Shown: positions 25,036 through 32,690 of the stretch, piece after piece
How the letters are laid out: each line of letters opens with the position of its first letter
How positions within the stretch are numbered: position 1 is the first letter of the stretch
Assembly: GCF_021533835.1 (NCBI RefSeq)
Contig: NZ_JAKFYQ010000001.1
Location: forward strand, 315,001-379,000
DNA from: Synechococcus sp. Nb3U1
Lineage (GTDB): Bacteria; Cyanobacteriota; Cyanobacteriia; Thermostichales; Thermostichaceae
DNA: 64,000 nt
Reading direction: 5' to 3'
Position numbers and translations under genes: made by a program
The notes under the pieces: generated by a model
The model's database searches: none
What the model was told of the DNA's origin: nothing
The model's input: only the letters and a program-made list of their open reading frames with translations

Positions 25036-26259
25036 ATGCCTCATGCCACTCCCGCTTCATCCACGCATCCCGAATCCCCTCTCGTCCCCATCCGGATTCC
25101 GTTCCTACCCCAGCTCGGCCCCATCCAACTTTCGCTGGTCATTCCCACCTACAACGAGGCCTCTAGCATTCGCGACCTAGTCAGCCAGTTGTGCGCCCAC
25201 CTGGATGCCAACCTGTTTGGGGCCTATGAGCTGATCGTGGTGGACGACGATAGCCCCGATTACACAGCCAAGCTGGCTCAGGAGCTGCAACAGGAGTTCC
25301 CGCAATTAAAAGTGATTTGTCGCCATCAGGAACGGGGCTTAGCTACAGCCGTGCTGCGAGGGTGGCAGGCCGCTCAAGGGGAAGTGTTGGGGGTGATTGA
25401 CGGGGACTTGCAGCATCCACCGGAGATGATCCTCAAGTTGTGGCAGCAGATGCAAAGGGGAGCAGACTTGGCAGTGGGCAGCCGCTACGCGGAGTCAGGC
25501 GGGGTAAGCTACTGGAGTTTGGGCCGACGCATTATTTCTCGTGGAGCACAACTGATTGGGTTGGCCGTCCTGCCAGGGATCCTAGGGCGTGTTTCGGATC
25601 CCTTGAGTGGGTTATTTCTGGTTCGGCGCAAATCCATTGCCGGGATCCCGCTCAACCCCAAAGGCTACAAGCTGCTGATCGAGGTGCTGGCTCGGGGCAA
25701 AGTGGGAACTATCGAAGAAGTTGGTTATATCTTTCAGGAGCGCCAAAACGGCCAGAGCAAGATCCAACTGCAAACTTGTATTCAGTACCTGCACCATCTC
25801 ATTTACCTGCGCTTCTCGTTAGGGCCATTAGGATCCTTTTTGCGCTTTAGCACGGTGGGGCTTTCCGGTACCTTTGTGGATATGGCTTTGCTCTATTTGC
25901 TGCATGACCCAACCAATTTGGGCTGGGGTCTCATGGCCAGCAAACTGATCTCTTCAGAAGTCGCTATCCTAAATAACTTCCTTTGGAATGATCTATGGAC
26001 GTTTCGCAGTGTAACCAAGCTGCAACCCGGTGCATTGAATCGGCTGAAGCGACTGGTCAAGTTCAATATCATCTGCCTGATTGGCCTGTCGCTCAACTCT
26101 TTGTTGTTGATTTTGCTGAGTGAGCGTCTCGGCATCCATTACCTGTTAGCCAACCTGATCGCCATCGGTATCGTCGTGTTTTGGAACTTTTACCTGAATT
26201 TCAAACTGAGTTGGCGAGTCACGGAAGTCAAACCTAACCCTGACAAGAACAACCTCTAA
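25036..26259 (+). CDS. GT2 dolichyl-phosphate-mannose-synthase-like transferase fused to GtrA-like membrane domain
   Basis: A 407-residue bifunctional membrane protein. Residues 30-260 or so are a GT-A glycosyltransferase (LSLVIPTYNEASSI, VVDDDSPD, and DGDLQHPPE, a DxD-type metal site) of the DPM1/polyprenyl-phosphate type. Residues 265-395 carry four hydrophobic helices of the GtrA family (FLRFSTVGLSGTFVDMALLY and onward), which flip or anchor polyprenyl-phosphate sugars. It likely makes an undecaprenyl-phosphate sugar for envelope glycans. It starts at ATG 25036; no clear ribosome-binding site is visible. Confidence 0.88.
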   Translation: MPHATPASSTHPESPLVPIRIPFLPQLGPIQLSLVIPTYNEASSIRDLVSQLCAHLDANLFGAYELIVVDDDSPDYTAKLAQELQQEFPQLKVICRHQERGLATAVLRGWQAAQGEVLGVIDGDLQHPPEMILKLWQQMQRGADLAVGSRYAESGGVSYWSLGRRIISRGAQLIGLAVLPGILGRVSDPLSGLFLVRRKSIAGIPLNPKGYKLLIEVLARGKVGTIEEVGYIFQERQNGQSKIQLQTCIQYLHHLIYLRFSLGPLGSFLRFSTVGLSGTFVDMALLYLLHDPTNLGWGLMASKLISSEVAILNNFLWNDLWTFRSVTKLQPGALNRLKRLVKFNIICLIGLSLNSLLLILLSERLGIHYLLANLIAIGIVVFWNFYLNFKLSWRVTEVKPNPDKNNL

Positions 26260-26280
26260 GCCACAAAGCTATACCAGCAG

Positions 26281-26311
26281 AAGGCAGGTTAACTCTACGC
26301 TGACCTGCCTT
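26281..26311. terminator. Hairpin between GT2-GtrA and the Nif11 peptide cluster
   Basis: AAGGCAGGT (26281-26289) pairs perfectly with ACCTGCCTT (26303-26311) around a 13-nt loop. The T-run is weak. Lying between convergent genes, it may terminate transcription from either side. Confidence 0.5.
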
Positions 26312-26409
26312 TACTAGTTTAGTAATGAATAAATGTAGCAATGAACAAATGGATCCCAAAGACGAACTCCAGAAGTGAACCTGAAGACCCTAATAGCAGT
26401 GAAAGGAAA

Positions 26410-26760
26410 CTACCACTTCGGCTTAGGAATTTTGATTTGAGGAGTCAAGGGAATCACCGCTGATGCGATTGTACTAATTGTAGCAATTACCGCAGTAGCA
26501 ATTACAGCTTCACCACCCGCTACAGCTTCCAGCTCTTCATCAGAGAGTTCACCCGCATCTTGACGCTGGGAGAAATCAGCTTGGCGCTTTTGCACTTCTT
26601 CCCAAAGCTCATCAGGAGTCACTTCATAGCCCTTGCTAATGGCTAGCTGGGCGGCAGCACCCCGATCATCCTCAGCTTCCAGAGCCTTGGCTAACTCTTC
26701 TAGCAGAGAAGCATCTTCACCAACCTTATCCAGGAACTCAGCAGCAGCTTGAGTGCTCAT
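26410..26760 (-). CDS. Nif11-leader RiPP precursor, copy A (hydrophobic core)
   Basis: A 116-residue precursor-like peptide. Residues 1-82 or so are a Nif11-type leader (MSTQAAAEFLDKVGED, then AISKGYEVTPDELW) ending in ELSDEELEAVAGG, a double-glycine cleavage motif. The remaining 33 residues form a Cys-free, Ala/Ile/Val/Thr/Ser-rich hydrophobic core that ends in TPQIKIPKPKW. The family predicts cleavage after GG by a peptidase-containing transporter and enzymatic modification of the core; neither enzyme is in the window. The frame is open 24 nt further upstream, but MSTQ aligns with the other copies. The leader and 64 bp upstream are identical to copy B, so this is a recent tandem duplicate (offset 586 bp). 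Confidence 0.88.
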   Translation of the reverse strand: MSTQAAAEFLDKVGEDASLLEELAKALEAEDDRGAAAQLAISKGYEVTPDELWEEVQKRQADFSQRQDAGELSDEELEAVAGGEAVIATAVIATISTIASAVIPLTPQIKIPKPKW

Positions 26761-26912
26761 ATTGAAGATCCAATAAACGAACAAAGATAATCTACCATCA
26801 AACAGTCGGAATCGATTGTTAAGAATTGTCTGAGATCTAAGATATAAGATAATAGAGAGGGCAAACTCCTACGTCAATCGAGGTGGATGTAGACTACCAC
26901 AATAAAGAAACA

Positions 26913-26939
26913 GGCAGGCCAGAGAATCTCTAGCCTACC
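26913..26939 (-). terminator. Terminator-like hairpin downstream of Nif11 copy B
   Basis: A 12-position stem with 10 pairs and a 3-nt loop. On the minus strand it is followed by a T-rich stretch (TGTTTCTTTATT). It lies between copy B and copy A, so each copy may have its own transcript. Confidence 0.5.
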
Positions 26940-26995
26940 TCTTAAGTATGTATCCATAGAAAATAGAGCAAGTCAGTCTCTTGAAGAAAAACAGA

Positions 26996-27346
26996 CTACC
27001 ACTTCGGCTTAGGAATTTTGATTTGAGGAGTCAAGGGAATCGCCGCTGAGGCAATAGTACTAATGGCACTGATAATTGCGGTAGCAATTACAGCTTCACC
27101 ACCCGCTACAGCTTCCAGCTCTTCATCAGAGAGTTCACCCGCATCTTGACGCTGGGAGAAATCAGCTTGGCGCTTTTGCACTTCTTCCCAAAGCTCATCA
27201 GGAGTCACTTCATAGCCCTTGCTAATGGCTAGCTGGGCGGCAGCACCCCGATCATCCTCAGCTTCCAGAGCCTTGGCTAACTCTTCTAGCAGAGAAGCAT
27301 CTTCACCAACCTTATCCAGGAACTCAGCAGCAGCTTGAGTGCTCAT
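26996..27346 (-). CDS. Nif11-leader RiPP precursor, copy B (hydrophobic core)
   Basis: A 116-residue precursor-like peptide with the same leader as copy A, residue for residue, up to the double-glycine motif VAGG. Its core differs from A at a few positions, all exchanges among small or hydrophobic residues (A has AVIAT and SAV where B has AIISA and SAA). It ends in the same tail, TPQIKIPKPKW. There is no Cys, so lanthionine chemistry is unlikely. The frame stays open upstream for 82 more codons into copy C. MSTQ at 27346 is chosen because copies A and D start there. A hairpin that could terminate its transcript lies at 26913-26939. Confidence 0.88.
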   Translation of the reverse strand: MSTQAAAEFLDKVGEDASLLEELAKALEAEDDRGAAAQLAISKGYEVTPDELWEEVQKRQADFSQRQDAGELSDEELEAVAGGEAVIATAIISAISTIASAAIPLTPQIKIPKPKW

Positions 27347-27454
27347 ATTGAAGATCCAATAAACGAACAAAGATAATCTACCATCAAACAGTCGGAATCG
27401 ATTGTTAAGATTTGCTTGAAGTCTGAGAAAACGGACAGCTTGTGAGAGGCTGTG

Positions 27455-27804
27455 CGCTCTATCAGCCATTCCTACACAAAGAAGAAAATTATCACTTGGG
27501 CCGGGGTAAGGCCCAAGTAACCCTAAAGGAGATGCCAGCGATGGGGTAATTGCAACCTCTCTAGCAACAGACTTTAGCTCTTCATCAGACAACTCACTTT
27601 GATCTGACTCTCAGCTTGGCGCCTTTGCACCTCCGCCCGCAATTCATCCGGGATCACTTCATAGCCTTTGCGAATGGCTAGCTGAGTCACAGCTGCACGA
27701 TCATCCTCAGCTTCCATCGTTCGTGCCAGTTTATTCATCAAGTCCTCATCCTGGGCCACTTTTTTTAGGAAACCACCAACTACTTCTAAACTTATAATTT
27801 TCAT
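27455..27804 (-). pseudogene. Frameshifted Nif11-leader peptide gene, copy C
   Basis: From ATG 27804 the frame encodes a Nif11 leader (MKIISLEVVGGFLKKVAQDED, then IRKGYEVIPDEL) but hits a stop after 76 residues (27574). The expected ELSDEEL motif follows in another frame. Removing one AG from a GAGAG tract (plus-strand CTCTC, 27608-27612) restores QAESDQSELSDEELKSVA, so a 2-bp duplication is the likely lesion. The double-glycine has decayed (SVAREV instead of SVAGG) and the KIPKPKW tail is absent. After correction the frame runs without a stop into copy B, so the original 3' end may have been lost when B was inserted. The low-coordinate limit given here is approximate. Confidence 0.7.
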
Positions 27805-27889
27805 TCACTCCCTAAATAGATATGCAGTTCTCTTGTAGTTCTCTGCCGACAACCCACAACAGTAAATCGCAAAACTGAAAATGCCTATA

Positions 27890-27924
27890 GGGTAACTCAG
27901 AGAAGATATTTCTCCAAGTCACCC
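27890..27924 (-). terminator. Long hairpin downstream of Nif11 copy D
   Basis: GGGTGACTTGGAGAA pairs with CTTCTCTGAGTTACCC on the minus strand: about 15 pairs including a few G-T. It lies 60 bp past the copy D stop. A weak T-rich stretch follows, so it may be a terminator or an RNA-stabilising hairpin. Confidence 0.5.
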
Positions 27925-27956
27925 CATCAACTTATCTCACTCAGGTCTCATTCTAA

Positions 27957-27986
27957 ATTAGAGAATTTCTAATTAGAGAATTTCTA
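27957..27986. repeat. Perfect 15-bp tandem repeat at the copy D stop
   Basis: ATTAGAGAATTTCTA occurs twice in a row (27957-27971 and 27972-27986); the second unit contains the stop codon of copy D. Confidence 0.85.
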
Positions 27987-28310
27987 CCACTTGGGCTTAG
28001 GAATTTTGGGCAAGGGGAAAGGAAGTCCACCACCACCGCCAGGGAATCCTGGAAATCCTGGGATCGGGAAGAGGAATCCACCAGCCACAGACTCCAATTC
28101 TTCATCACTCAATTCGGTACCTGCTTCTGATTGGCGCTTTTGGACTTCCGCCCACAATTCATCGGGGGTTACGTCATAGCCTTTGCTAATAGCTAGCTGA
28201 GCCACAGCCGCGCGATCGTCCTCAGCTTCCATTGCCTGTGCTAACTCACCCATCAAAGCCTCATCCTCTGCAACCTTCTTGAGAAAGTCGTTAACAGCTT
28301 CTGCACTCAT
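27984..28310 (-). CDS. Nif11-leader RiPP precursor, copy D (Pro/Gly/Phe core)
   Basis: A 108-residue precursor-like peptide. The leader (residues 1-78 or so) is clearly Nif11 type and ends in ELSDEELESVAGG. The core is quite different from copies A and B: FLFPIPGFPGFP, a five-glycine run, then LPFPLP, built from Pro, Gly, Phe, Leu and Ile. The last seven residues are again KIPKPKW. Sharing of the tail between unrelated cores argues that it is a functional element (recognition site, export tag or active part) rather than leftover homology. It is the first peptide of the minus-strand series and is divergent from the metallo-hydrolase gene across 384 bp. Confidence 0.88.
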   Translation of the reverse strand: MSAEAVNDFLKKVAEDEALMGELAQAMEAEDDRAAVAQLAISKGYDVTPDELWAEVQKRQSEAGTELSDEELESVAGGFLFPIPGFPGFPGGGGGLPFPLPKIPKPKW

Positions 28311-28694
28311 GGCAAATACCTCAAACTAGCCTACGAGTGAACTATAACACTGGCAACCCAATTTCAGTCAAAGGAAAGGTTAAGAAACTTTTGTGTTGTC
28401 GGCCTCAAGACATATTCGGTAAAATTAGCCTCTAGAACCTACAAATCCGCAGTATTCTGACTGGTTCGTTTAGTTTAGAAACCGATTTCGATGAAGAATT
28501 GAAGAAGAGGAAGATTTTGACAAGGGAAGCTTCATTAAGGCTTTATGCAGCTATTTATTTCCTGAGATGCTGGCATGATAACATCAAGATAATATCAAGC
28601 GCTATTCCACTAGGTTTTCATGAGTCGGCCTGCGGGTAACTTGTTTCCAATGTATCCAAAATGTTGTTCTGATGGAGTTTAGAATTTCTTTGAA
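28311..28694. promoter_or_regulatory. Divergent intergenic region between peptide cluster and MBL gene
   Basis: 384 bp, clearly more AT-rich than the rest of the window, with no ORF I can support on either strand and no GGATCC site. It must carry the promoters for copy D (minus) and the MBL-fold gene (plus). I cannot assign hexamers with confidence. Confidence 0.5.
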
Positions 28695-30164
28695 ATGAGT
28701 GACATCCTTACTTTTGCTCGGGGATCCCAGTTCTTGGCTGTGAATGGCAACGACCAGATTTGCTATACTGTGCAGCCATTGATACAGGCACTGTTGCAGG
28801 ATTTTGTAGATACCCATGACTTGGGGCTTTCCATTCAGCGGGGGTTGCAGGTGCAGCCGGAGGTGGCGGAGGCTTTGTTCGATATTGATATAAGCTCGCC
28901 AGAGCCATTCTCTCTCAAGCCGCAGTTTCTGTTCCCGGAGACGAACCCGCTCCTCGGCCTTTTCTTTAGCAACACGCGGATCCCGTCCTTTTTGCGCCGG
29001 GAGGGGCGAGAGGTGATTCAGGATGAGGCGATCTTGCCTGCTATTCATCAGTTGCTGGCGCAGTGTGGTCGGGGTACCCAAACCCGTCAACAGATTCTCG
29101 AGCAGGTGCCAGAAGCGGTTCATCCCCTGCTGGAAAAGCTGATGGCCTCGCAAGTCTTGGTGGGGCAACCACAGGCACCGATTGCTGCCACCCTGGGATC
29201 CGCTGGGGTTTATCGCCTGCAACATGCAGCGCTCCTTTACCGCTCTGGCAGCACGGGTATTTTGGTGGATCCGCAGTTTCACTCCAACTACGGGCGGGAA
29301 GGTCTAAAGGGGGATATCACCCGCGCCATGGTGGAAGGCCAAGTGGATGCCATTCTTATTTCCCACAGCCATTACGACCACTGGCATTACCCCACCCTGA
29401 TGATGTTTCCTGCGGATATTCCGGTGATTGTGCCTAAGGTGCCTCGGCCCAGCTTAATGTGCGAGGACATGGAAGGACGCTTGCGCAGCCTAGGGTTTGA
29501 GCGGGTGATCGCGGTGGATTGGTACGCCGATCCCATTTGCATTGGGGATATTGAGGTGCATGTGCTGCCGTTCTATGGGGAGCAGCCTTTGGTGCCTCGC
29601 TTCGACAGCCCACAACACCCGGATCTGCGCAATTGGGGCAATACTTACCTATTGCGGGGTGAGGAGTTTACCTCCTGGTTTTTGATCGATGCGGGGTTTG
29701 AGCCGGCGGCTTCGATGGTGGAGGTGGCGGAATATGTACGGGATCACTTTGCCCCCTTGGATCACCTGATCAGCAATTTCCAAGCCCTCTCCTACAATTC
29801 CATTGGCACCGACCTCTCCAGTTGGGGGATCGATATTGTTGCCAACCTGCTCAGTAACCCGCGCATTTTTTCCGTCACCAACGAGCAGGAGGGCGGCTAC
29901 ATTGCCACTTTAGGGCCAGCGGGAGTGGCGGAGCTGTCTAGCATTACCCAAGCGAAAGCCTGTTTGCCCTATGCCGATAGCTGGTCGGATTTGGGTACCC
30001 CAGGGATCCATGATCAAGAATTGATTGAGGCCACCCTCACCGAACTGAAGAAACGAGGCGCGGCAACGGAGGTGATCCCCTGGCACATTGGGGATGGCTA
30101 TGTGCGTCCGCAGCCGGGATCCCCCCATCAACTGCTTCGGAATGCCATTCGTCCGGGCCGGTAA
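28695..30164 (+). CDS. Metallo-beta-lactamase-fold hydrolase with N-terminal winged-helix-like domain
   Basis: A 489-residue protein. The MBL domain starts near residue 175 and carries the zinc motif H224-S-H226-Y-D228-H229. Further candidate ligands are Asp in WFLIDAGFEP and His in PWHIGDG. Residues 1-170 or so are not part of a standard MBL protein. Part of them (PSFLRREGREVI, a helical stretch, then QILEQVPEAVHPLLEKLMASQVLV) has the strand-helix-helix pattern of PqqD-like winged-helix RiPP recognition elements. With its position, divergent from the Nif11 peptides, that suggests a maturation enzyme, but this is inference. A stand-alone metabolic hydrolase is the alternative. Confidence 0.75.
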   Translation: MSDILTFARGSQFLAVNGNDQICYTVQPLIQALLQDFVDTHDLGLSIQRGLQVQPEVAEALFDIDISSPEPFSLKPQFLFPETNPLLGLFFSNTRIPSFLRREGREVIQDEAILPAIHQLLAQCGRGTQTRQQILEQVPEAVHPLLEKLMASQVLVGQPQAPIAATLGSAGVYRLQHAALLYRSGSTGILVDPQFHSNYGREGLKGDITRAMVEGQVDAILISHSHYDHWHYPTLMMFPADIPVIVPKVPRPSLMCEDMEGRLRSLGFERVIAVDWYADPICIGDIEVHVLPFYGEQPLVPRFDSPQHPDLRNWGNTYLLRGEEFTSWFLIDAGFEPAASMVEVAEYVRDHFAPLDHLISNFQALSYNSIGTDLSSWGIDIVANLLSNPRIFSVTNEQEGGYIATLGPAGVAELSSITQAKACLPYADSWSDLGTPGIHDQELIEATLTELKKRGAATEVIPWHIGDGYVRPQPGSPHQLLRNAIRPGR

Positions 30165-30183
30165 TATCCTGTTAGGGATCTCT

Positions 30184-30211
30184 TAGTAGGACTACAGGTA
30201 GTAGGACTACA
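30184..30211. repeat. Two 13-bp direct repeats upstream of the EAL gene
   Basis: TAGTAGGACTACA occurs at 30184-30196 and 30199-30211, separated by GG. Function unknown; possibly a regulator site or slippage product. Confidence 0.6.
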
Positions 30212-30348
30212 CGTTTTACTCGCAAACTTTGCCGATGAGCTTTAATCCGCTCTTAATCTTAACCTCTCCGAAATTTCCCTTGGAATATCAAGATATTCTG
30301 GTAAAATGGGATACATGATGTGAATGTGAGTCTCTCAGCAATCTCCCT

Positions 30349-31470
30349 ATGTCTTGTTCCGCCTGTGAAACTCTGCCAACCCTGCCGCAAGGACGGGGAC
30401 GGTTGTTTCTTTGGGTGCCGATTCCCCATAGCCACAGTAAATTGCTGAACGCTCTAACTGCAAAGCCTACAGGCCCCCAAACGCCTGTACAGCTAGATGT
30501 CCAAGCGCTGGAGGATCTGGGATTGGCCATCTCCATTGCCGAGGGCAGTCTTAAATCCACTTTGGAACACATTGCCGGGATCCTGGCTATCGAAGAAATG
30601 CACTCCAGTCGCGCCTTGTTTTTGCCGGGGGATAGGGAGCCACGATGGCAGGATTGTGGGCGGGTGGAGCTGTTGCCACAATTGTTACACCGCGCCCATG
30701 CGGAGCTTCTATTGCAGGTTTTGGCGGAGAATCGACTAACCAGCCATTTTCAGCCCATCGTCTGTGCACGGGATCCCAACCAGGTGGTGGCCCACGAAGC
30801 CCTGATGCGGGGGATCACTAGCCATGGGGATTTGATTAGCCCTGGCTCGTTGTTTGAGATGGCTCGTGCGGCTCATTTGCTGTACCAGTTGGATTTGGCT
30901 GCCCGCCGCACCGCCATTCAAGCGGCAATTCAACACAACCTAGCAGGGGATCTGTTCATCAATTTCAACCCCACCGCCATTTACGATCCGGCCTTTTGTC
31001 TGCGCTCCACCGTTTGGGCCATTACTCGATCCGGGATCCCACCCGAGCGGATTGTTTTTGAGGTGAGTGAATCGGATCGCAGCCAGGATATTCGACATTT
31101 ACAGGAGATTTTACGGTTTTATCGGGAGGCGGGCTTTCGCGTTGCCCTCGATGACCTCGGCTCTGGCTATGCCTCGTTGAACTTAATCCATCAATTACAC
31201 CCTGACTTGATCAAGCTGGATATGCAGTTGATCCGGGGGGTAGATCGGGATCCCTACAAGGCTGCCATCGCCCGAAAGATCCTAGAACTGGCCCAAAGCC
31301 TGGAGATCACCACTGTTGCAGAAGGAGTGGAAACTCCTGGTGAGTTGCAGTGGGTGCAAGAGCGGGGAGTGGATTTGGTGCAGGGTTTTTTGATGGGCAA
31401 ACCCGCTCCGGTTCCCATTCGTCTGACCCCAACCGGGATCCCTTGCACCACAGCCCACGCGCACTCCTAG
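30349..31470 (+). CDS. EAL-domain cyclic-di-GMP phosphodiesterase
   Basis: A 373-residue cytosolic protein with a C-terminal EAL domain (about 122-360) that hydrolyses c-di-GMP to pGpG. All catalytic residues are visible: E150-A-L, N207, E238, D268-D269, K289 and E325, with QGFLMGKP after them. The enzyme should therefore be active. The N-terminal 120 residues hold no recognised sensor domain; they start MSCSACE and include a CG near residue 103, so redox or metal sensing is possible but unproven. No GGDEF domain is attached. Confidence 0.9.
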   Translation: MSCSACETLPTLPQGRGRLFLWVPIPHSHSKLLNALTAKPTGPQTPVQLDVQALEDLGLAISIAEGSLKSTLEHIAGILAIEEMHSSRALFLPGDREPRWQDCGRVELLPQLLHRAHAELLLQVLAENRLTSHFQPIVCARDPNQVVAHEALMRGITSHGDLISPGSLFEMARAAHLLYQLDLAARRTAIQAAIQHNLAGDLFINFNPTAIYDPAFCLRSTVWAITRSGIPPERIVFEVSESDRSQDIRHLQEILRFYREAGFRVALDDLGSGYASLNLIHQLHPDLIKLDMQLIRGVDRDPYKAAIARKILELAQSLEITTVAEGVETPGELQWVQERGVDLVQGFLMGKPAPVPIRLTPTGIPCTTAHAHS

Positions 31471-31502
31471 CTTTATCCTCTGAGCTGGGAGCCTCTAGAA
31501 GA

Positions 31503-32654
31503 CTACAGCAGAGCTACCAGAATGACCACCCCCAACCCTTGTGCCGACACTGAGAAGATTACCAAGCCCCGCAAAGACCAATCGTAAAGAACCCCCATCA
31601 GGGCGCTGCCCAAAAACCAAGCCAATCCATAGGCACTGGTGAACAGCCCAAACGCCAAGCCCCGCCGCTCAGGAGCCACCATCCCGGCCACGGCTGCCTT
31701 CATGATCGACTCCTGTGCCCCCATGCCAACCCCCCAGAGGGTCATGCCCAGCAACGCCAGATCGTAGCGACCGGAAAAAGCCAGAGGCGCAAAGCCACAG
31801 GCCACCCCTACCGCCCCCACCAAGCTCCACAGCCCGACCCGATCAAACAGCCTCCCACATAGCAGCGCTGCCACCGCATCCACCCCCATGGCCAAGGCAT
31901 AGAGCAACGGGATCCTCACGCCGTCACTCCCCTCCGCATTGACCTGCTGTAGATGCAACGCGATCAAAGGAAAATCTGCAAACCCCATCGCCACAGCAGC
32001 GGCAGCCAGCAAATACAGCCAAAACACCTTCGGCAAGCCTTTCGTTTCTGGTGCCGGAGAATGGGGTTCAAACTCCCTCGGGTTAGGATAGAGCCATTGC
32101 CCAAGACCCAGCACCCCCAGCCCGATCAAAGCGGGGATCCCGAGCACCCAAAACCCGCCGCGAAACCCGTACCCAGCCCAGATCATCGCTGCCACCATCA
32201 GCGGCCCACCCACAGCCCCAATCTGATCCATTGCTTCGTGCAGCCCGAACCCAAAGCCCCGCCCCACCTGCATCGCCGCATGAGAGAGCAACACATCCCG
32301 CGGGGGGGTGCGGATCCCTTTGCCCGTGCGTTCTGTCAGCAAGAGAAGGGCCGCCACAGGCCAACTGCCCACCCAGGCCAAAGCAGGGATCACAGCCGTG
32401 TTGATCAGGTAGCCCAAGGTGGTGAGCTGCCAGTAACGCCCGCTGCGATCGCTCAAAAAGCCCACCCCCAAGCGCAGCCCATAGGCCAACAACTCTCCGC
32501 CACCTGCCACCAACCCGACAACGGTTCCGCTTGCTCCCAGGGATCCCAAAAAAGCACCAGAAATACTGCGCGCCCCTTCATAGGTGGCATCCGCGCACAA
32601 GCTGACGATCCCCAGCAGCAGAATAAAGTGCAGGGCACTGGGTGAAGGGGGCAT
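31503..32654 (-). CDS. Major facilitator superfamily transporter
   Basis: A 383-residue membrane protein with about 11-12 hydrophobic helices. The loop between helices 2 and 3 carries GVGFLSDRSGR, an MFS motif-A variant, repeated in the second half as LLCGRLFDRVG. A conserved ERTGKGIRTPPRDVLLS segment follows helix 4. The substrate is unknown. It is transcribed after the DUF190 gene (36-bp gap), so it may belong to the fluoride-responsive operon, or be an unrelated final gene. Confidence 0.85.
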   Translation of the reverse strand: MPPSPSALHFILLLGIVSLCADATYEGARSISGAFLGSLGASGTVVGLVAGGGELLAYGLRLGVGFLSDRSGRYWQLTTLGYLINTAVIPALAWVGSWPVAALLLLTERTGKGIRTPPRDVLLSHAAMQVGRGFGFGLHEAMDQIGAVGGPLMVAAMIWAGYGFRGGFWVLGIPALIGLGVLGLGQWLYPNPREFEPHSPAPETKGLPKVFWLYLLAAAAVAMGFADFPLIALHLQQVNAEGSDGVRIPLLYALAMGVDAVAALLCGRLFDRVGLWSLVGAVGVACGFAPLAFSGRYDLALLGMTLWGVGMGAQESIMKAAVAGMVAPERRGLAFGLFTSAYGLAWFLGSALMGVLYDWSLRGLVIFSVSAQGLGVVILVALL

Positions 32655-32690
32655 GAACGGCTCCTGGGGAATCTTGAAGTGGATTTTGGG

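Larger units (their letters stand above)
26409..27410. repeat. Direct duplication covering Nif11 copies A and B
   Basis: The segment 26409-26824 recurs at 26995-27410 (offset 586 bp). Leader-coding DNA, the last codons and 64 bp before the ATG are identical as far as I can align. About a dozen substitutions fall in roughly 45 bp encoding the core. Between the copies lie about 170 bp of unrelated AT-rich DNA. Confidence 0.85.

Noticed and set aside
27347-27592. 82-codon in-frame extension upstream of Nif11 copy B
   Set aside because: Its first part is the displaced end of frameshifted copy C; the duplicated copy A and copy D show that translation starts at MSTQ/MSAE.
26409-28310. CRISPR array, because of repeated units
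   Set aside because: The repeats are long coding duplicates and short tandem units, not 25-40 bp direct repeats with spacers; no cas gene is present.
28602-29282. 226-codon minus-strand ORF opposite the MBL-fold gene
   Set aside because: Arg/Gln/Leu-rich composition typical of the complement of a GC-rich gene, and no motif; the plus strand encodes the zinc motif of a real enzyme.
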